Of a stretch of 64,000 nt of DNA, positions 51,803 to 63,706 are shown piece by piece (the stretch's first letter is position 1; the number at the start of each line of letters is the position of its first letter). The DNA lies in NCBI RefSeq assembly GCF_016598575.1, contig NZ_CP066801.1:744001-808000 (forward strand). The letters run 5' to 3'. A program made the position numbers and the translations under genes. This DNA comes from Streptomyces sp. HSG2 (lineage in GTDB: Bacteria > Actinomycetota > Actinomycetes > Streptomycetales > Streptomycetaceae). Below the pieces are notes generated by a model. The model ran no database searches and had not been told where the DNA came from. It worked only from the letters and a program-made list of their open reading frames with translations.

Positions 51803-51979
51803 GCTCATGGGGTTCTCGTTGAGGACGTAGCGGACGTGCGGGCCACCGAAGTAGCCGCGGACGATGTGTGGCCGACGTTGCCGACGGCCGAAGAAGCGAC
51901 GGGTTTCGGCAGCTAGTTCGTCCTGGTTCCGGGCTCGGTGCCGCCGGGGCAGGCCGTGTTTGAGATCGGCGTTGACCAG
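51803..51979 (-). pseudogene. C-terminal remnant of an IS630-family transposase
   Basis: On the minus strand LVNADLKHGLPRRHRARNQDE...AAETRRFF, then RRPHIVRGYFGGPHVRYVL and NENPMS, reads as the end of an IS630-type transposase, as I know that family's C-terminus. A stop immediately precedes it (51980-51982), and the catalytic part is absent. The remaining 51727-52130 interval holds no intact gene. Confidence 0.6.
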
Positions 51980-52130
51980 CTACCTCCGCGATCCGCCAAC
52001 TTGTCCTCCAAGCCCCGGCCCCCGTCATCGCGAAGGCGCTCGGTTAGCACGACAAGACAGCCACACGGCTGGTCACCGAAGCAGGTGGAACCTGGAGCCG
52101 ATACGCCCCTGGCGACCATGAAAGGCGCAG

Positions 52131-52607
52131 GTGACTGACGATGCCGGGATGACCCGACCCAGAATCCGTGTCGCCGCATACGTAGTCCGGAACCGCACCG
52201 TCCCCGAAGTTCTGGTGTTCGACCACATCGGGATGCCTGAGGCCGGCACCCAAGTCCCCGCGGGAGGAGCTAAACCAGGCGAACGACTGGAAGAAGCGGT
52301 CCTTCGAGAGGTCGCCGAGGAGACCGGTCTACTGACAGCTACGGTCGTCCGACAGATCGCCACAGAGAACAAGCCCCATCCCGACACCGGTCAGCCACGA
52401 CGAACCAGCTTCTTCTTCCTCCAGGCATCAGCAGAAACCCCCGATGCGTGGGACCACCACGTCAACGGCGACGGAGACGACGCTGGCCTCACCTTCACCT
52501 GCCGATTCCTCCCCCTTCCCCTAGAGCAACCACTGGCCGACCAACAAGATGCATGGCTGGGCCGCATCGATCCGCGCTGGACCACCGTGACCAGCGACAT
52601 TCAGTAA
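52131..52607 (+). CDS. NUDIX hydrolase
   Basis: This 158-residue protein has a complete Nudix box (GGAKPGERLEEAVLREVAEETGL, GX5EX7REUXEEXGU), so it hydrolyses a nucleoside diphosphate linked to another moiety. The substrate is unknown. The GTG at 52131 is preceded by AAAGGCGCAG; an in-frame ATG at 52149 is an alternative. Codon use is somewhat less GC-biased than in neighbours, in keeping with the adjacent acquired island. Confidence 0.8.
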   Translation: MTDDAGMTRPRIRVAAYVVRNRTVPEVLVFDHIGMPEAGTQVPAGGAKPGERLEEAVLREVAEETGLLTATVVRQIATENKPHPDTGQPRRTSFFFLQASAETPDAWDHHVNGDGDDAGLTFTCRFLPLPLEQPLADQQDAWLGRIDPRWTTVTSDIQ

Positions 52608-52762
52608 TCGGAAACCGGCCCCATCCGCTGACTACGCGACACCTCAACATGCGGGCTTACCAGTCCCGAGGTCGTGTGACGCGCTCCCGCACCCGCCCGG
52701 CGGAGCCGTCCACCGGCCCGGGTGGGACGATGCGGCGACGGCACGAGACCCGGGAGGGGCCG

Positions 52763-53626
52763 ATGGACGAGAGGGACGCGCGGGCCACGCTGGAGGCGGC
52801 CGGGGTGTTCGACCGAACGGCCGAGCCACCCAGGCTCCTCGCCCTCGGCGAGAACGCCGTCTTCGCCTCGGGCGGCCTGGTGGCCAAGGTCGCCCGCCAC
52901 GCGGAACCGCGCGGTCGGGCGCGGCGGGAACTGGCCGTGGCCGAGTGGCTGGCCGAGGCCGGGTTCCCGGCGGTGCGCGCGGCACGATCGGAACCGCGGC
53001 TCGTCCACGGGCGCCCGGTCACCCTGTGGCACCGACTCCCCGATGCCGTCAGGCCCGCCGGCCCGGACGACCTCGCCGCACTCCTCCGGCGGGTCCACGC
53101 CCTTCCGCCACCGCCCTTCCCGTTGCCGCCCCGCGACCTTCTCGGCGGAGTGGACCGCCGGCTGCGTGCGGCGGGCGACGCGATCGACCCCGAGGACGCC
53201 GCCTGGCTGCTTCGGCGAAGGGACCGACTGCGCGACGCCGTCGACGCGCTGACGCCACACCTGCCCCGGGGACCGATCCACGGCGACGCGCTTCCCCGCA
53301 ACGTGCACGTCGGGCCGGACGGTCCCGTCCTGGTGGACCTGGAGACCTTCTCCACCGATCTGAGGGAACACGATCTGGTGGTGATGGCGCTCGCCCGGGA
53401 TCGCTACGGACTGCCGGACCGTGAGTACGCCGGCTTCGCCCGCGGCTACGGCTGGGACGTGACGGAGTGGGAGGGGTACGAGGTGATGCGGAGCGCCCGC
53501 GAGATCGCCGCCTGCGCCTGGAGCGCCCGACACGCCACCACCGACGCCGGCGCACGGGCGGAGTTCGAACACCGAGTGGCGTCGTTGCGCGACGGCGACC
53601 CCACCGCTCGCTGGCACGCCCGCTGA
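52763..53626 (+). CDS. Phosphotransferase family protein (APH/choline-kinase-like)
   Basis: This 287-residue protein has the kinase motifs of the APH superfamily: an N-lobe Lys in GGLVAKVARHAE, the catalytic loop HGDALPRNV (His-x-Asp) and the metal-binding LVDLETFSTDLREHDL. Substrates in this family include aminoglycosides, choline, homoserine and other alcohols; none is indicated here. ATG with GGGAGGGG. Confidence 0.82.
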   Translation: MDERDARATLEAAGVFDRTAEPPRLLALGENAVFASGGLVAKVARHAEPRGRARRELAVAEWLAEAGFPAVRAARSEPRLVHGRPVTLWHRLPDAVRPAGPDDLAALLRRVHALPPPPFPLPPRDLLGGVDRRLRAAGDAIDPEDAAWLLRRRDRLRDAVDALTPHLPRGPIHGDALPRNVHVGPDGPVLVDLETFSTDLREHDLVVMALARDRYGLPDREYAGFARGYGWDVTEWEGYEVMRSAREIAACAWSARHATTDAGARAEFEHRVASLRDGDPTARWHAR

Positions 53627-53768
53627 CGGACGGAGAGACGGGTGCCGGCCCGCCGACGGCCCCTGAGCGCGGTCCCGCGACTCAGAGGGCCCCACCCCCG
53701 GCGACGCCGGCGCCCGCCGGGCCCCGGGACGTCCGGCGCGGGACGCGCCGTCCGCAGGGGCGGTCCCG

Positions 53769-54551
53769 TCAGGGCGTTACGGGTGCGACGGGCGTGGTGC
53801 CGCCCGTCGGACGGGAGGCCGGTGGGTCGGCCGGCGCGCCCGGGACACCGCCGCGCAGTGGCCAGGAGCCGTCGACCACGGCGCCCTCCCGGCCCTTGCG
53901 ACGAAGGAAGGCCTGAAGGTCGGCGGCCTGGTCGGCGCTCCAGCGCACCTGACGGTCGTGCAGTTCGGCGGGGCCGAGCGCGGCGACCTTGGGGTGCCGC
54001 TCGGCTATCGCGCGAGCCAGTCGGGCGGCGGCGAGGGCGTCGGCGGACGCCTCGTGGGCCGTCTCCAGCGGGACACCGTACTCCGCGCAGACCGCTTCCA
54101 GGTTGCGTTTGCCGCGCCGGTACGGATCGACGAATCGGTCGATGACGTAGGGGTCGACGACCGGGGCGGGGGGTCCGCCGCCCAGGCGGTCGCGGAGCGA
54201 GTCGAGCCCGTGCCGGCTCAGCTCGGCGGAGAGCAGGGTGAGGTCGAAGGCCGCGTTGTACGCGACGACCGGGACTCCCGCCTGCCAGTACGCCACCAGT
54301 ACCTCGGCTATGGCGTCGACCACCTCGTGGGCCGGGCGGCCCTCGGTGGTGGCGCGTTCGGTGGTGACGCCGTGGACGGCCGCGGCGTCCTCCGGGATGG
54401 GAACGCCGGGGTCGGCGAGCCAGGTGCGCCGGCCTGTCGGCTCGTCTCCCGCGAGCTCGATCACGGCTCCCGTGACGATCCGCGCCCGGAGCGGATCGGT
54501 GCCCGTGGTCTCCAGGTCGAATCCGATCAGCGATTCCCGGTGCCGGCCCAT
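53769..54551 (-). CDS. DnaQ-like DEDDh 3'-5' exonuclease
   Basis: This 260-residue protein has the three exonuclease motifs of the DEDDh class: Exo I GFDLETTGTDP, Exo II AYNAAFDLTLL and Exo III HEASADALA (H-x4-D). It degrades DNA or RNA from the 3' end, likely in repair or RNA turnover. The C-terminal 40 residues are Pro/Gly-rich and probably disordered. ATG at 54551 with AAGGGGGG upstream. Confidence 0.88.
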   Translation of the reverse strand: MGRHRESLIGFDLETTGTDPLRARIVTGAVIELAGDEPTGRRTWLADPGVPIPEDAAAVHGVTTERATTEGRPAHEVVDAIAEVLVAYWQAGVPVVAYNAAFDLTLLSAELSRHGLDSLRDRLGGGPPAPVVDPYVIDRFVDPYRRGKRNLEAVCAEYGVPLETAHEASADALAAARLARAIAERHPKVAALGPAELHDRQVRWSADQAADLQAFLRRKGREGAVVDGSWPLRGGVPGAPADPPASRPTGGTTPVAPVTP

Positions 54552-54625
54552 GAGCGGCCCCCCTTCTCGGTGGTGCTTTCCCCCGGTGGCCTCCACACTC
54601 GCACGCGGCACCGACAGCCGTCGAT

Positions 54626-54657
54626 CGTGCCTCCGCCCGCGCGCGGGCGGAGGCACG
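54626..54657. terminator. Perfect 32-base palindrome downstream of the HEPN gene
   Basis: The arms CGTGCCTCCGCCCGC and GCGGGCGGAGGCACG are perfectly complementary with only GC between them, so the whole 32 bases are a palindrome. It lies 12 bases past the stop of the minus-strand HEPN gene. A hairpin terminator is the likely role, although a perfect palindrome could also be a protein-binding site. Confidence 0.6.
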
Positions 54658-54668
54658 GGGATCCCCGG

Positions 54669-55916
54669 TCAGGACACCGGGCGGGAGTCCGTCCACATCA
54701 GCTCGAACTCCTCGCGGTAGGTGGTGAAGAGTCCCGCCTCGTCGACGCCGCCGGCGGTGACGACCCGCTGTGAGTTCCGTCCGTTGCGCAGGACGAGGAC
54801 CGGTGCCTCCATGCCCCGGGTCCGACGCAGGTAGGACTGCACCACGCCCACGCCTTCGGGGCCGTCGCCGTCGACCAGGTAGGCGGTGAAGCGGGGGGTC
54901 TCGTCGAAGACCTGGATCTCGAAGGCCCCGGGGTCCCGCAGCCGGGACCGCACCCGACGCATGTGCAGGATGTTCGTCTCCACCGCCCGACTCAGCTCAC
55001 CGCGCCTGAGCCCCAGCTCCCGCTCCCGCCGCTTGGCCGCGCCGGACGCCGGGTTGAGGAAGAGCAGCCGCACCCGCGTGCCCGCGTCGGCCAGGCGGAC
55101 CAGCCGTCGGCCGGAGAAGTTCTGCACCAGCAGGTTGAGTCCTATCCCGATGGCGTCGAGGCGGCGGGCGCCGCCGAAGATGTCCTCGGCCGGGAACTGC
55201 CTGAGGAGTCGCACCCGGTCGGGGTGGACCGCGACGACGTCCGCGTAGCGGTCGCCGACCAGGTCCTCGACCGCGTCGACGGGCATCCGGCCCGCGGCGG
55301 AGACCTCGCTCCCGGCGCCCAGGGCCGCGAGGAGTCGCGCCGAGGCGCGTTCGGCCTGGTTGAGGACGGCCGCGGACAGGGCGCGGTTGCGGGAGACGAC
55401 GTTCCGGGTGACCTCCAGCTCGTCCAGCGCCAGCTCGACGTCCCGGCGTTCGTCGACCCACGGCTCGAAGCAGGGCCAGTGCTGCGCCATCAGCTCCCGG
55501 AGCTGAGGCAGGGTGAGGAAGCTCAGGACGTTGTCGTCGGCCGGGTCCAGCAGGTAGCCCTTGCGACGGCTCACCTCCCGCACGGCGACGGCGCGCTGCA
55601 CCCACTCCTGTCCGGCGGGGCCCGCGGCGGCGACCACCCAGTCGTCGCCGTGCACCGGTTCGTACACCGGTCGCAGGACGGCGGCCACGACGGCGCGCAG
55701 CCGCTGCTCGACCAGGTTCAGCCAGACGTAGGCCCGGCCGGCGCGCTGGGCTCGGACGCGCACCTCGCCCCAGACGGCCGGGTCCCACGCCAGCTCCGGC
55801 CCTATCGTGCCCTCGTCGATTGGTCGCGCCAAGGAGACCGTACCGGGCCCGACGTCCACGGGGTCCCCCTCGTGACCGTCGTCACCAGGGGGCAGCTCCA
55901 GCCCACCCGAGCCCAC
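54669..55916 (-). CDS. HEPN-like conserved actinobacterial protein (SAV2148 family)
   Basis: This 415-residue protein is widely conserved in Streptomyces as far as I recall, and is annotated as a HEPN-domain protein of the SAV2148 family. It is mainly helical, contains a conserved WVDERRDVELALDELEVTRNVVSRNRALS segment and a C-terminal region resembling a phospholipase-D-like or nucleotidyltransferase-like fold (RRLVRLADAGTRVRLLFLNPASG). Function unknown; some HEPN proteins are RNases. GTG 55916 follows GGAAGG and begins MGSGGLELPP; an upstream TTG at 55958 is less likely. Confidence 0.7.
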   Translation of the reverse strand: MGSGGLELPPGDDGHEGDPVDVGPGTVSLARPIDEGTIGPELAWDPAVWGEVRVRAQRAGRAYVWLNLVEQRLRAVVAAVLRPVYEPVHGDDWVVAAAGPAGQEWVQRAVAVREVSRRKGYLLDPADDNVLSFLTLPQLRELMAQHWPCFEPWVDERRDVELALDELEVTRNVVSRNRALSAAVLNQAERASARLLAALGAGSEVSAAGRMPVDAVEDLVGDRYADVVAVHPDRVRLLRQFPAEDIFGGARRLDAIGIGLNLLVQNFSGRRLVRLADAGTRVRLLFLNPASGAAKRRERELGLRRGELSRAVETNILHMRRVRSRLRDPGAFEIQVFDETPRFTAYLVDGDGPEGVGVVQSYLRRTRGMEAPVLVLRNGRNSQRVVTAGGVDEAGLFTTYREEFELMWTDSRPVS

Positions 55917-56254
55917 CCGCGCACCGCCTTCCACTCGCCCGGGCACTTCCCGGCTCAACGATCAAGGAAGACTACTCCGGGGGAGGTCCACGACGCAGCC
56001 TGATGCCCAGGCTCGCGGAACGCGAGGTCGGCGCCGCGCGCTCGCTCGGCCCGCCTTCGACCGCGGGCGAGGGGGGCGGTCGGGCGCCCGCGGACCGGTC
56101 GCGGGCGAGGGTGAACGGTTCGTCGGCAGGATCGGACGGTGGATCGAGGCGGCCCGGCGAGAACGCGGCGGGGGCGCCACCGTCGACGGCTCTCACCCGA
56201 AAGAGTCGGCGTCGGTGTGGTCGCGGGCCGCGCCGACCGGTACACAGGGGCCTT
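55917..56254. other. Upstream region of treY, 338 bases without a gene
   Basis: No open frame here has protein character beyond in-frame extension of treY. It must hold the divergent promoters of the HEPN gene and treY. I see only the ACTACTCCGGGGGAGG patch near 55970 and no clear consensus elements. Confidence 0.4.
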
Positions 56255-58717
56255 ATGACATCTGCGCGAGCGGCCTCGGAAGCTCACTCGGGGTTCCCGC
56301 CCACCGAGGGCCCCCGGGCGACCTACCGGCTTCAGCTGCGGCCCTCCTTCCCGTTCGGCGCGGCGGCGGCGGCCGTGCCGTACCTGGCATCCCTCGGCGT
56401 GTCGCATCTGCACCTCTCGCCGATCCTGGAGGCGGTGCCAGGTTCCCTCCACGGGTACGACGTCGTGGACCACACCCGGGTGCGCGCCGAACTCGGCGGC
56501 GAGGAAGGGCTGCGCTCACTGGCCGCCGCGGCCGGTCGGCGCGGGATGGGAATCGTCGTCGACATCGTGCCGAACCACATGGCCATGGCTCCCCGGCACA
56601 ACGCCGCGTTGTGGGAGGTCCTGCGGGACGGGCCGGAGTCGCGGCGGGCGAGATGGTTCGACATCGACTGGGAGGCGCAGGGCGGGCGGGTGCTGCTGCC
56701 GGTGCTCGGGGGTCCGCTCGGCGAGGTGGCCGGGGACCTGCGGGTCGAGGGGGACGTACTGCGCTACCACGGGCATGCCTTCCCGCTGCGCGAGGGCACC
56801 GGCACGCTGCCCCTGCCCCGGTTGTTGGACGCCCAGTGGTATCGCCCGGTCTGGTGGCGGCTGGCCCGCACGGAGCTCAACTATCGTCGTTTCTTCAGTG
56901 TTTCGGAGTTGATCGGAGTCCGGGTGGAGGACCCCGAGGTGTTCGACGCCACGCACGCGACGATCTTGCGGCTGGTACGCGAGGAGGTCGTCGACGGACT
57001 GCGCGTGGACCACCCGGACGGTCTGGCCGACCCCGGGGCCTATCTCGCCCGGCTGAACGAGGCGACGGGCGGCCGGTGGACGGTGGTGGAGAAGATCCTG
57101 GCCGACGGCGAGCGCCTGCCCGCCACGTGGCCGGTCGCCGGGACCACCGGGTACGACGCCCTCCGTCACGTCGACGGGCTGTTCGTCGACCCGGTCGGAC
57201 ACACCAGACTTCTGTCCTCCTATCGGCGGTTCGCGAAGCCCCCAGACGACGAGGGCGGGGAGTGGGCGGGGACCGTGCGGCGGGCCGCTTATGGGGTGCT
57301 GGACCACGAGTTGGCCACCGAACACGCCCGGCTCACTCGGGCGGCGCACCGGCTGTGCGTGTCCTCCCCGGATCTCGCCCTGCGGGACCACGCCCCCTGG
57401 GCGTTGAGTTCTGCGTTGCGGGAGTTGCTGGTGAGGTTGGAGGTGTATCGCCCGTACCCGGAGGAGGACGCGGCGTCGGTGGTCACCGCCGGGGCCGCGG
57501 ACGAGGCGCGGAGGGCGTTCGCGGTGCCGGCGGAGGCGGACGCGGTGGACGCGGTCCGCGGGTTGCTGCTGGGGGGCCGAACGGAGGAGGGGCCGGAGCA
57601 CGCCGCCTTCCGGGCGCGGTTCGCCCAGACGTCGTCGGCGTTGCGTGCCAAGTCCGTCGAGGACACGGCCTTCTACCGGTTCGTGCCACTGGCGTCCGCC
57701 AACGAGGTCGGAGGGGACCCCGGCACCCCCGCGCTGTCACCCGAGCGCTTCCACGCCCACTGCGCGCGGACGCAGCGCGAGTGGCCGTCGTCCGGCACGG
57801 TGTTGTCGACCCACGACACCAAACGCAGCGCGGACGTCCGCGCGGCGGTCGCGGTCCTCAGCGAGTGCCCAGACCGTTGGGAGGGCACCCTGGCCGAGGT
57901 GGTCCGGGCGGGTGGAGGAGGGCCCGACGCCACGTTGACGTGGACGGCCTGGCAGACGGTGTTCGGCCTGGGCTCCGCCGACGGCGACCGTCTCCTGGCC
58001 GCCCTGACCAAACACGCCCGCGAGGCGGGGACCCACACGGGATGGACGGAGCCGGATCCGGTCTACGAGGCGGCCGTGGAGCGGTTCGTCGCGAACGGTC
58101 CGTGCGGGCCGGGCGGAGCGAGGGTGGCCGCCCTGCGCACGGCCCTGGAGCCGCACGTGCGCGCCAACGTCCTGGGCGCGGCGTTGCTGCACCTGACCAT
58201 GCCGGGCGTCCCGGACCTGTACCAGGGCACGGAGCGCGAATACCGCGCGCTGGTGGACCCGGACAACCGTCGCCCGGTCGATCCGCCGTTCTCGCGGGGG
58301 GACGACGGGGCGGAGCCGGGCGCGTGGTCCGACGCCGATGTCAAGGCGGAGGTGACCCGCGCCGCGCTGGCCCTGAGGGCCCGTCGTCCGGAGCTCTTCG
58401 GTGGCGCCGCGACATACACGCCGACGCGCGCCGAGGGGCCCGCCTCGGCCCACTGTGTGGCCTTCACCCGGTCCGGCGGGGCGCTGACGGCGGTCACCCG
58501 GCTGTCGCTGCGCCTGGCGGAGGCCGGCGGATGGCGGGGGACCCTGCTGGCGTTGCCGCCGGGCTCGTGGACGGACACGCTCGCCCCCGGGCGGGTCCTC
58601 ACCGGACGGGTCGGGGTGGCGGACCTCTTCACGCCGCTCCCCGTGGCACTGCTGGAGCGGACGGGGCCGGGCGCCGACGGTCAGGACCGGGACGACCGGG
58701 CACCGGACCGGGGGTGA
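56255..58717 (+). CDS. treY: Malto-oligosyltrehalose synthase
   Basis: TreY rearranges the reducing-end glucose of malto-oligosaccharides into a trehalose unit. This 820-residue GH13 enzyme starts with RATYRLQLRPSFPF, has VDIVPNHMA (region I), GLRVDHPDGL (region II with the nucleophile Asp), a downstream catalytic Glu in VVEKIL and STHDTKRSADVRAA. It precedes treZ; trehalose is an osmoprotectant and spore reserve in Streptomyces. ATG at 56255 set by conserved sequence; the frame is open upstream without family similarity. Confidence 0.93.
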   Translation: MTSARAASEAHSGFPPTEGPRATYRLQLRPSFPFGAAAAAVPYLASLGVSHLHLSPILEAVPGSLHGYDVVDHTRVRAELGGEEGLRSLAAAAGRRGMGIVVDIVPNHMAMAPRHNAALWEVLRDGPESRRARWFDIDWEAQGGRVLLPVLGGPLGEVAGDLRVEGDVLRYHGHAFPLREGTGTLPLPRLLDAQWYRPVWWRLARTELNYRRFFSVSELIGVRVEDPEVFDATHATILRLVREEVVDGLRVDHPDGLADPGAYLARLNEATGGRWTVVEKILADGERLPATWPVAGTTGYDALRHVDGLFVDPVGHTRLLSSYRRFAKPPDDEGGEWAGTVRRAAYGVLDHELATEHARLTRAAHRLCVSSPDLALRDHAPWALSSALRELLVRLEVYRPYPEEDAASVVTAGAADEARRAFAVPAEADAVDAVRGLLLGGRTEEGPEHAAFRARFAQTSSALRAKSVEDTAFYRFVPLASANEVGGDPGTPALSPERFHAHCARTQREWPSSGTVLSTHDTKRSADVRAAVAVLSECPDRWEGTLAEVVRAGGGGPDATLTWTAWQTVFGLGSADGDRLLAALTKHAREAGTHTGWTEPDPVYEAAVERFVANGPCGPGGARVAALRTALEPHVRANVLGAALLHLTMPGVPDLYQGTEREYRALVDPDNRRPVDPPFSRGDDGAEPGAWSDADVKAEVTRAALALRARRPELFGGAATYTPTRAEGPASAHCVAFTRSGGALTAVTRLSLRLAEAGGWRGTLLALPPGSWTDTLAPGRVLTGRVGVADLFTPLPVALLERTGPGADGQDRDDRAPDRG

Positions 58718-58873
58718 GCGACGGTGCGTCGGGCACGGGGGTGTGCGGCCGACGGTGGGGTCCACGCCGCCGAGGGTGCGAAACCCGCCGGTTCGACCGC
58801 GATCGGCGACGAATCGGGCCGTCCTGCTGGAGCATGGTCTCCGTCACCGTGGGCCGAGGAAGGGGAATCGTCC

Positions 58874-60622
58874 GTGCGGTTCGATGTGTGGGCACCGGAG
58901 GCCGAGCGAGTGACGCTGCACTGCGACGGTTCGTCCGTCGCGATGCGACGCGACCCGGGGCGGGCGGGCTGGTGGTCGGGGACGGCCGAGGCCGCAGACG
59001 GTTCACGCTACGGGTTCGCGGTGGACGGGGGGCCGATCCGCCCGGATCCCCGGTCGCGCCGCCAGCCCGAAGGACCGGACGGGCCGAGCGCGGTGGTGGA
59101 CCACGCCCGGTATGCCTGGCGCAGCCGGTGGGGCGGGCGCGGACTGCACGGCGCCGTGCTCTACGAGCTGCACGTGGGGACCTTCACCGCGGCGGGGACG
59201 CTGGACGCCGCGGCGGAGCGGCTGGCACACGTGGCCGGGCTGGGGGTGACCCACGTGGAGCTGATGCCGCTGTGTCCCTTCCCGGGCCGGCACGGCTGGG
59301 GGTACGACGGGGTGTCGCCCTGGGCGGTGCACGAGCCGTACGGCGGGCCCGAGGCGCTGAAGCGCTTCGTCGACCGGGCCCACGACCTCGGACTCGGCGT
59401 GGTCCTCGACGTGGTGCACAACCACCTCGGTCCCTCCGGCAACCATCTGCCCGCCTTCGGGCCGTACTTCACGGAGGCCCACCGCACCCCGTGGGGCCAG
59501 GCCGTCAACCTGGACGCGCCCGGCTCCGACGAGGTCCGCTCCTTCCTGATCGGCAGCGCCCTGGCCTGGTTGCGCGACTACCGGATCGACGGGCTGCGGT
59601 TGGACGCCGTGCACGCGCTGGTGGACACCCGGGCACGACACTTCCTGGAGGAGTTGTCGACGGCGGTCGACGCGTTGGCCGTCGAGACCGGCCGCCCCCT
59701 GTTCCTGATCGCCGAGTCCGACCTCAACGACCCTCGGCTCATCACCCCGCGCGGACAGGGTGGGCTGGGCGTCCACGCCCAGTGGAACGACGACTTCCAC
59801 CACGCCCTGCACACCGCCCTGACCGGGGAGTCGACCGGCTACTACGCCGACTTCGCCCCCGACCCGCTGGGCGCCCTGGCCAAGACCCTGCGCCGCGGCT
59901 GGTTCCACGAGGGCGACCACTCGGTCTTCCGGGGGCGGGGCCACGGGCGCCCGCTGGACCGCGCCCGGCTGTCCGGCCACCGGTTGTTGGGCTACGCGCA
60001 GACGCACGATCAGGTCGGCAACCGGGCCCGGGGCGAGCGGCTCTCGGCACTGGTCTCCCCCGGGCTGTCGGCCTGCGCGGCGACGCTCGTGCTGACCGCG
60101 CCGTTCACTCCCATGCTGTTCATGGGCGAGGAGTGGGCGGCGGCCACGCCCTGGCAGTACTTCGCCGACCACACCGACCCCGAGCTGGCCGACGCGGTCC
60201 GGCACGGCAGACGGCGGGAGTTCGCCGCACACGGCTGGTGCGAGGACGAGGTGCCCGACCCGCAGGACCCGGCCACCAGGGAGCGTTCCTGCCTCGACTG
60301 GTCGGAATCCGAACGCCCGCCGCACTCCCGCGTGCTCGCCTGGTACCGCACCCTGATCGCCCTCCGGCACGCGTGGCCCGACCTCACCGACCCCGACCTC
60401 GGCGACACCAGGGTCGCCTGGGACCACGACGACCACCGCTGGGTTGCGTTCCGCCGCGGCTCGCTGAAGGTGGCCGTCAACCTCGGCCCGTCGCCCGCCG
60501 ACATCCCGGTCGGGGCTCGCCCGGCCCGGGTCCTCGCCGCGTGGGAACCGGTCCGGGCACCCGGCGCGGACGGCGCGCTGCGAGTGCCCGGAGAGACCGG
60601 TGTGGTTCTCCTTCAGGACTGA
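58874..60622 (+). CDS. treZ: Malto-oligosyltrehalose trehalohydrolase
   Basis: TreZ hydrolyses the terminal maltooligosyl-trehalose to release trehalose. The 582-residue GH13 protein has an N-terminal beta domain, then VELMPLCPFPGRHGWGYDG, DVVHNHLGPSGN, GLRLDAVHALVDT with the nucleophile, LIAESDLND and HDQVGNR. I chose GTG 58874 (MRFDVWAPEAERV) with GAGGAAGGGG upstream because it is where homologs start. The gap to treY is 156 bases. No treX debranching gene is present in the window. Confidence 0.93.
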   Translation: MRFDVWAPEAERVTLHCDGSSVAMRRDPGRAGWWSGTAEAADGSRYGFAVDGGPIRPDPRSRRQPEGPDGPSAVVDHARYAWRSRWGGRGLHGAVLYELHVGTFTAAGTLDAAAERLAHVAGLGVTHVELMPLCPFPGRHGWGYDGVSPWAVHEPYGGPEALKRFVDRAHDLGLGVVLDVVHNHLGPSGNHLPAFGPYFTEAHRTPWGQAVNLDAPGSDEVRSFLIGSALAWLRDYRIDGLRLDAVHALVDTRARHFLEELSTAVDALAVETGRPLFLIAESDLNDPRLITPRGQGGLGVHAQWNDDFHHALHTALTGESTGYYADFAPDPLGALAKTLRRGWFHEGDHSVFRGRGHGRPLDRARLSGHRLLGYAQTHDQVGNRARGERLSALVSPGLSACAATLVLTAPFTPMLFMGEEWAAATPWQYFADHTDPELADAVRHGRRREFAAHGWCEDEVPDPQDPATRERSCLDWSESERPPHSRVLAWYRTLIALRHAWPDLTDPDLGDTRVAWDHDDHRWVAFRRGSLKVAVNLGPSPADIPVGARPARVLAAWEPVRAPGADGALRVPGETGVVLLQD

Positions 60623-60643
60623 GGGAGCCCGGAGGACGAGCGC

Positions 60644-62836
<2,193 letters not shown>

Positions 62837-62956
62837 CTACCCAGGCCCTTTCGACACCATCCACCGGGCGACACATGATCACACCATCGCGTGAATCCGG
62901 GTCGAACGCCGGAATCGCCCCACGCCGGCGTCACCCACCGCGCCCGGCACGGGGGT

Positions 62957-63604
62957 TCAGGATCGACCGACCTCGCGCTCCAAGCCCGCGGCGAGCGCGA
63001 CGTAGCGGGCGCGTCGGGTGACCGGCACCAGGGACCGGATCATCAGTCGCCACATCTCGGCGACCCGGCGGGGCCGAAGGTCCAGGGCGTCCAGCGTGCG
63101 CCCCACGACATCGGTGCCGACGAAGGAGGCGACGAGGGCGTGACTGACCGCGTCGACGTCGACGTCGGGGTGCAGGTCCGCGGTGTCCAGCGCCCGGGAG
63201 AGCCGGGTGGAGGCCAGTTCCATCCACTCGGTGTAGGGATGCGTCAGGGGCGGCCGGACCTCGTGGCCTTCGTTGGCGAGCCGGAGTCCGGCCCGGAGTA
63301 TCGGCCCCTCGACGGAGAGCCGGGCGATGCCGAACGTCAGTCGCATCAGGGACTCCAACGGGGAGTACCCCCTCGTGTCCAGATCCGCCGCGAGACGACG
63401 CGAGGTACGCGACTGCAACTCCATGATGGCGTGGGCCAGATCCTCCTTCGCGGCGAAGTGGAAGTAGAGGGCTCCCTTGGTGACGTGCGCGTGCGCCACG
63501 ATGTCGCTGAGACTGGTGTTCTCATAGCCCTGCCGGTCGAACAGGTCGGCGGTGGCCGTGATGATCGTCGCGCGCGTCTGCTCGGCGCGTAGCTGTCTCG
63601 CCAT
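62957..63604 (-). CDS. cprB: CprB-type gamma-butyrolactone-receptor homolog (TetR family)
   Basis: This 215-residue regulator matches the ArpA/ScbR/CprB group: MARQLRAEQTRATIITATADLFDRQGYENTSLSDIVAHAHVTKGALYFHFAAKEDLA is the typical helix-turn-helix, and Trp near residue 127 (PYTEWMELA) is the ligand-pocket residue of that group. Such proteins repress genes of antibiotic production and development until a gamma-butyrolactone binds. CprB itself lies beside the geosmin gene in S. coelicolor, so the symbol is given by resemblance and context. ATG with AGGAG. A pseudo-receptor binding other ligands is possible. Confidence 0.85.
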   Translation of the reverse strand: MARQLRAEQTRATIITATADLFDRQGYENTSLSDIVAHAHVTKGALYFHFAAKEDLAHAIMELQSRTSRRLAADLDTRGYSPLESLMRLTFGIARLSVEGPILRAGLRLANEGHEVRPPLTHPYTEWMELASTRLSRALDTADLHPDVDVDAVSHALVASFVGTDVVGRTLDALDLRPRRVAEMWRLMIRSLVPVTRRARYVALAAGLEREVGRS

Positions 63605-63706
63605 CGGCGGAACACTCCTGCGCTGGAAGGGACGGGGCAGGCCCCCCGTGTCACCCCCCTGGCAACACCGGACACACGATAACTCACCAGGCCGAAGCGT
63701 CGCCCC

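Noticed and set aside
51913..52179. Minus-strand frame of 88 codons near the NUDIX gene
   Set aside because: It crosses the NUDIX start and ends in the IS630 remnant out of its frame; no family resemblance.
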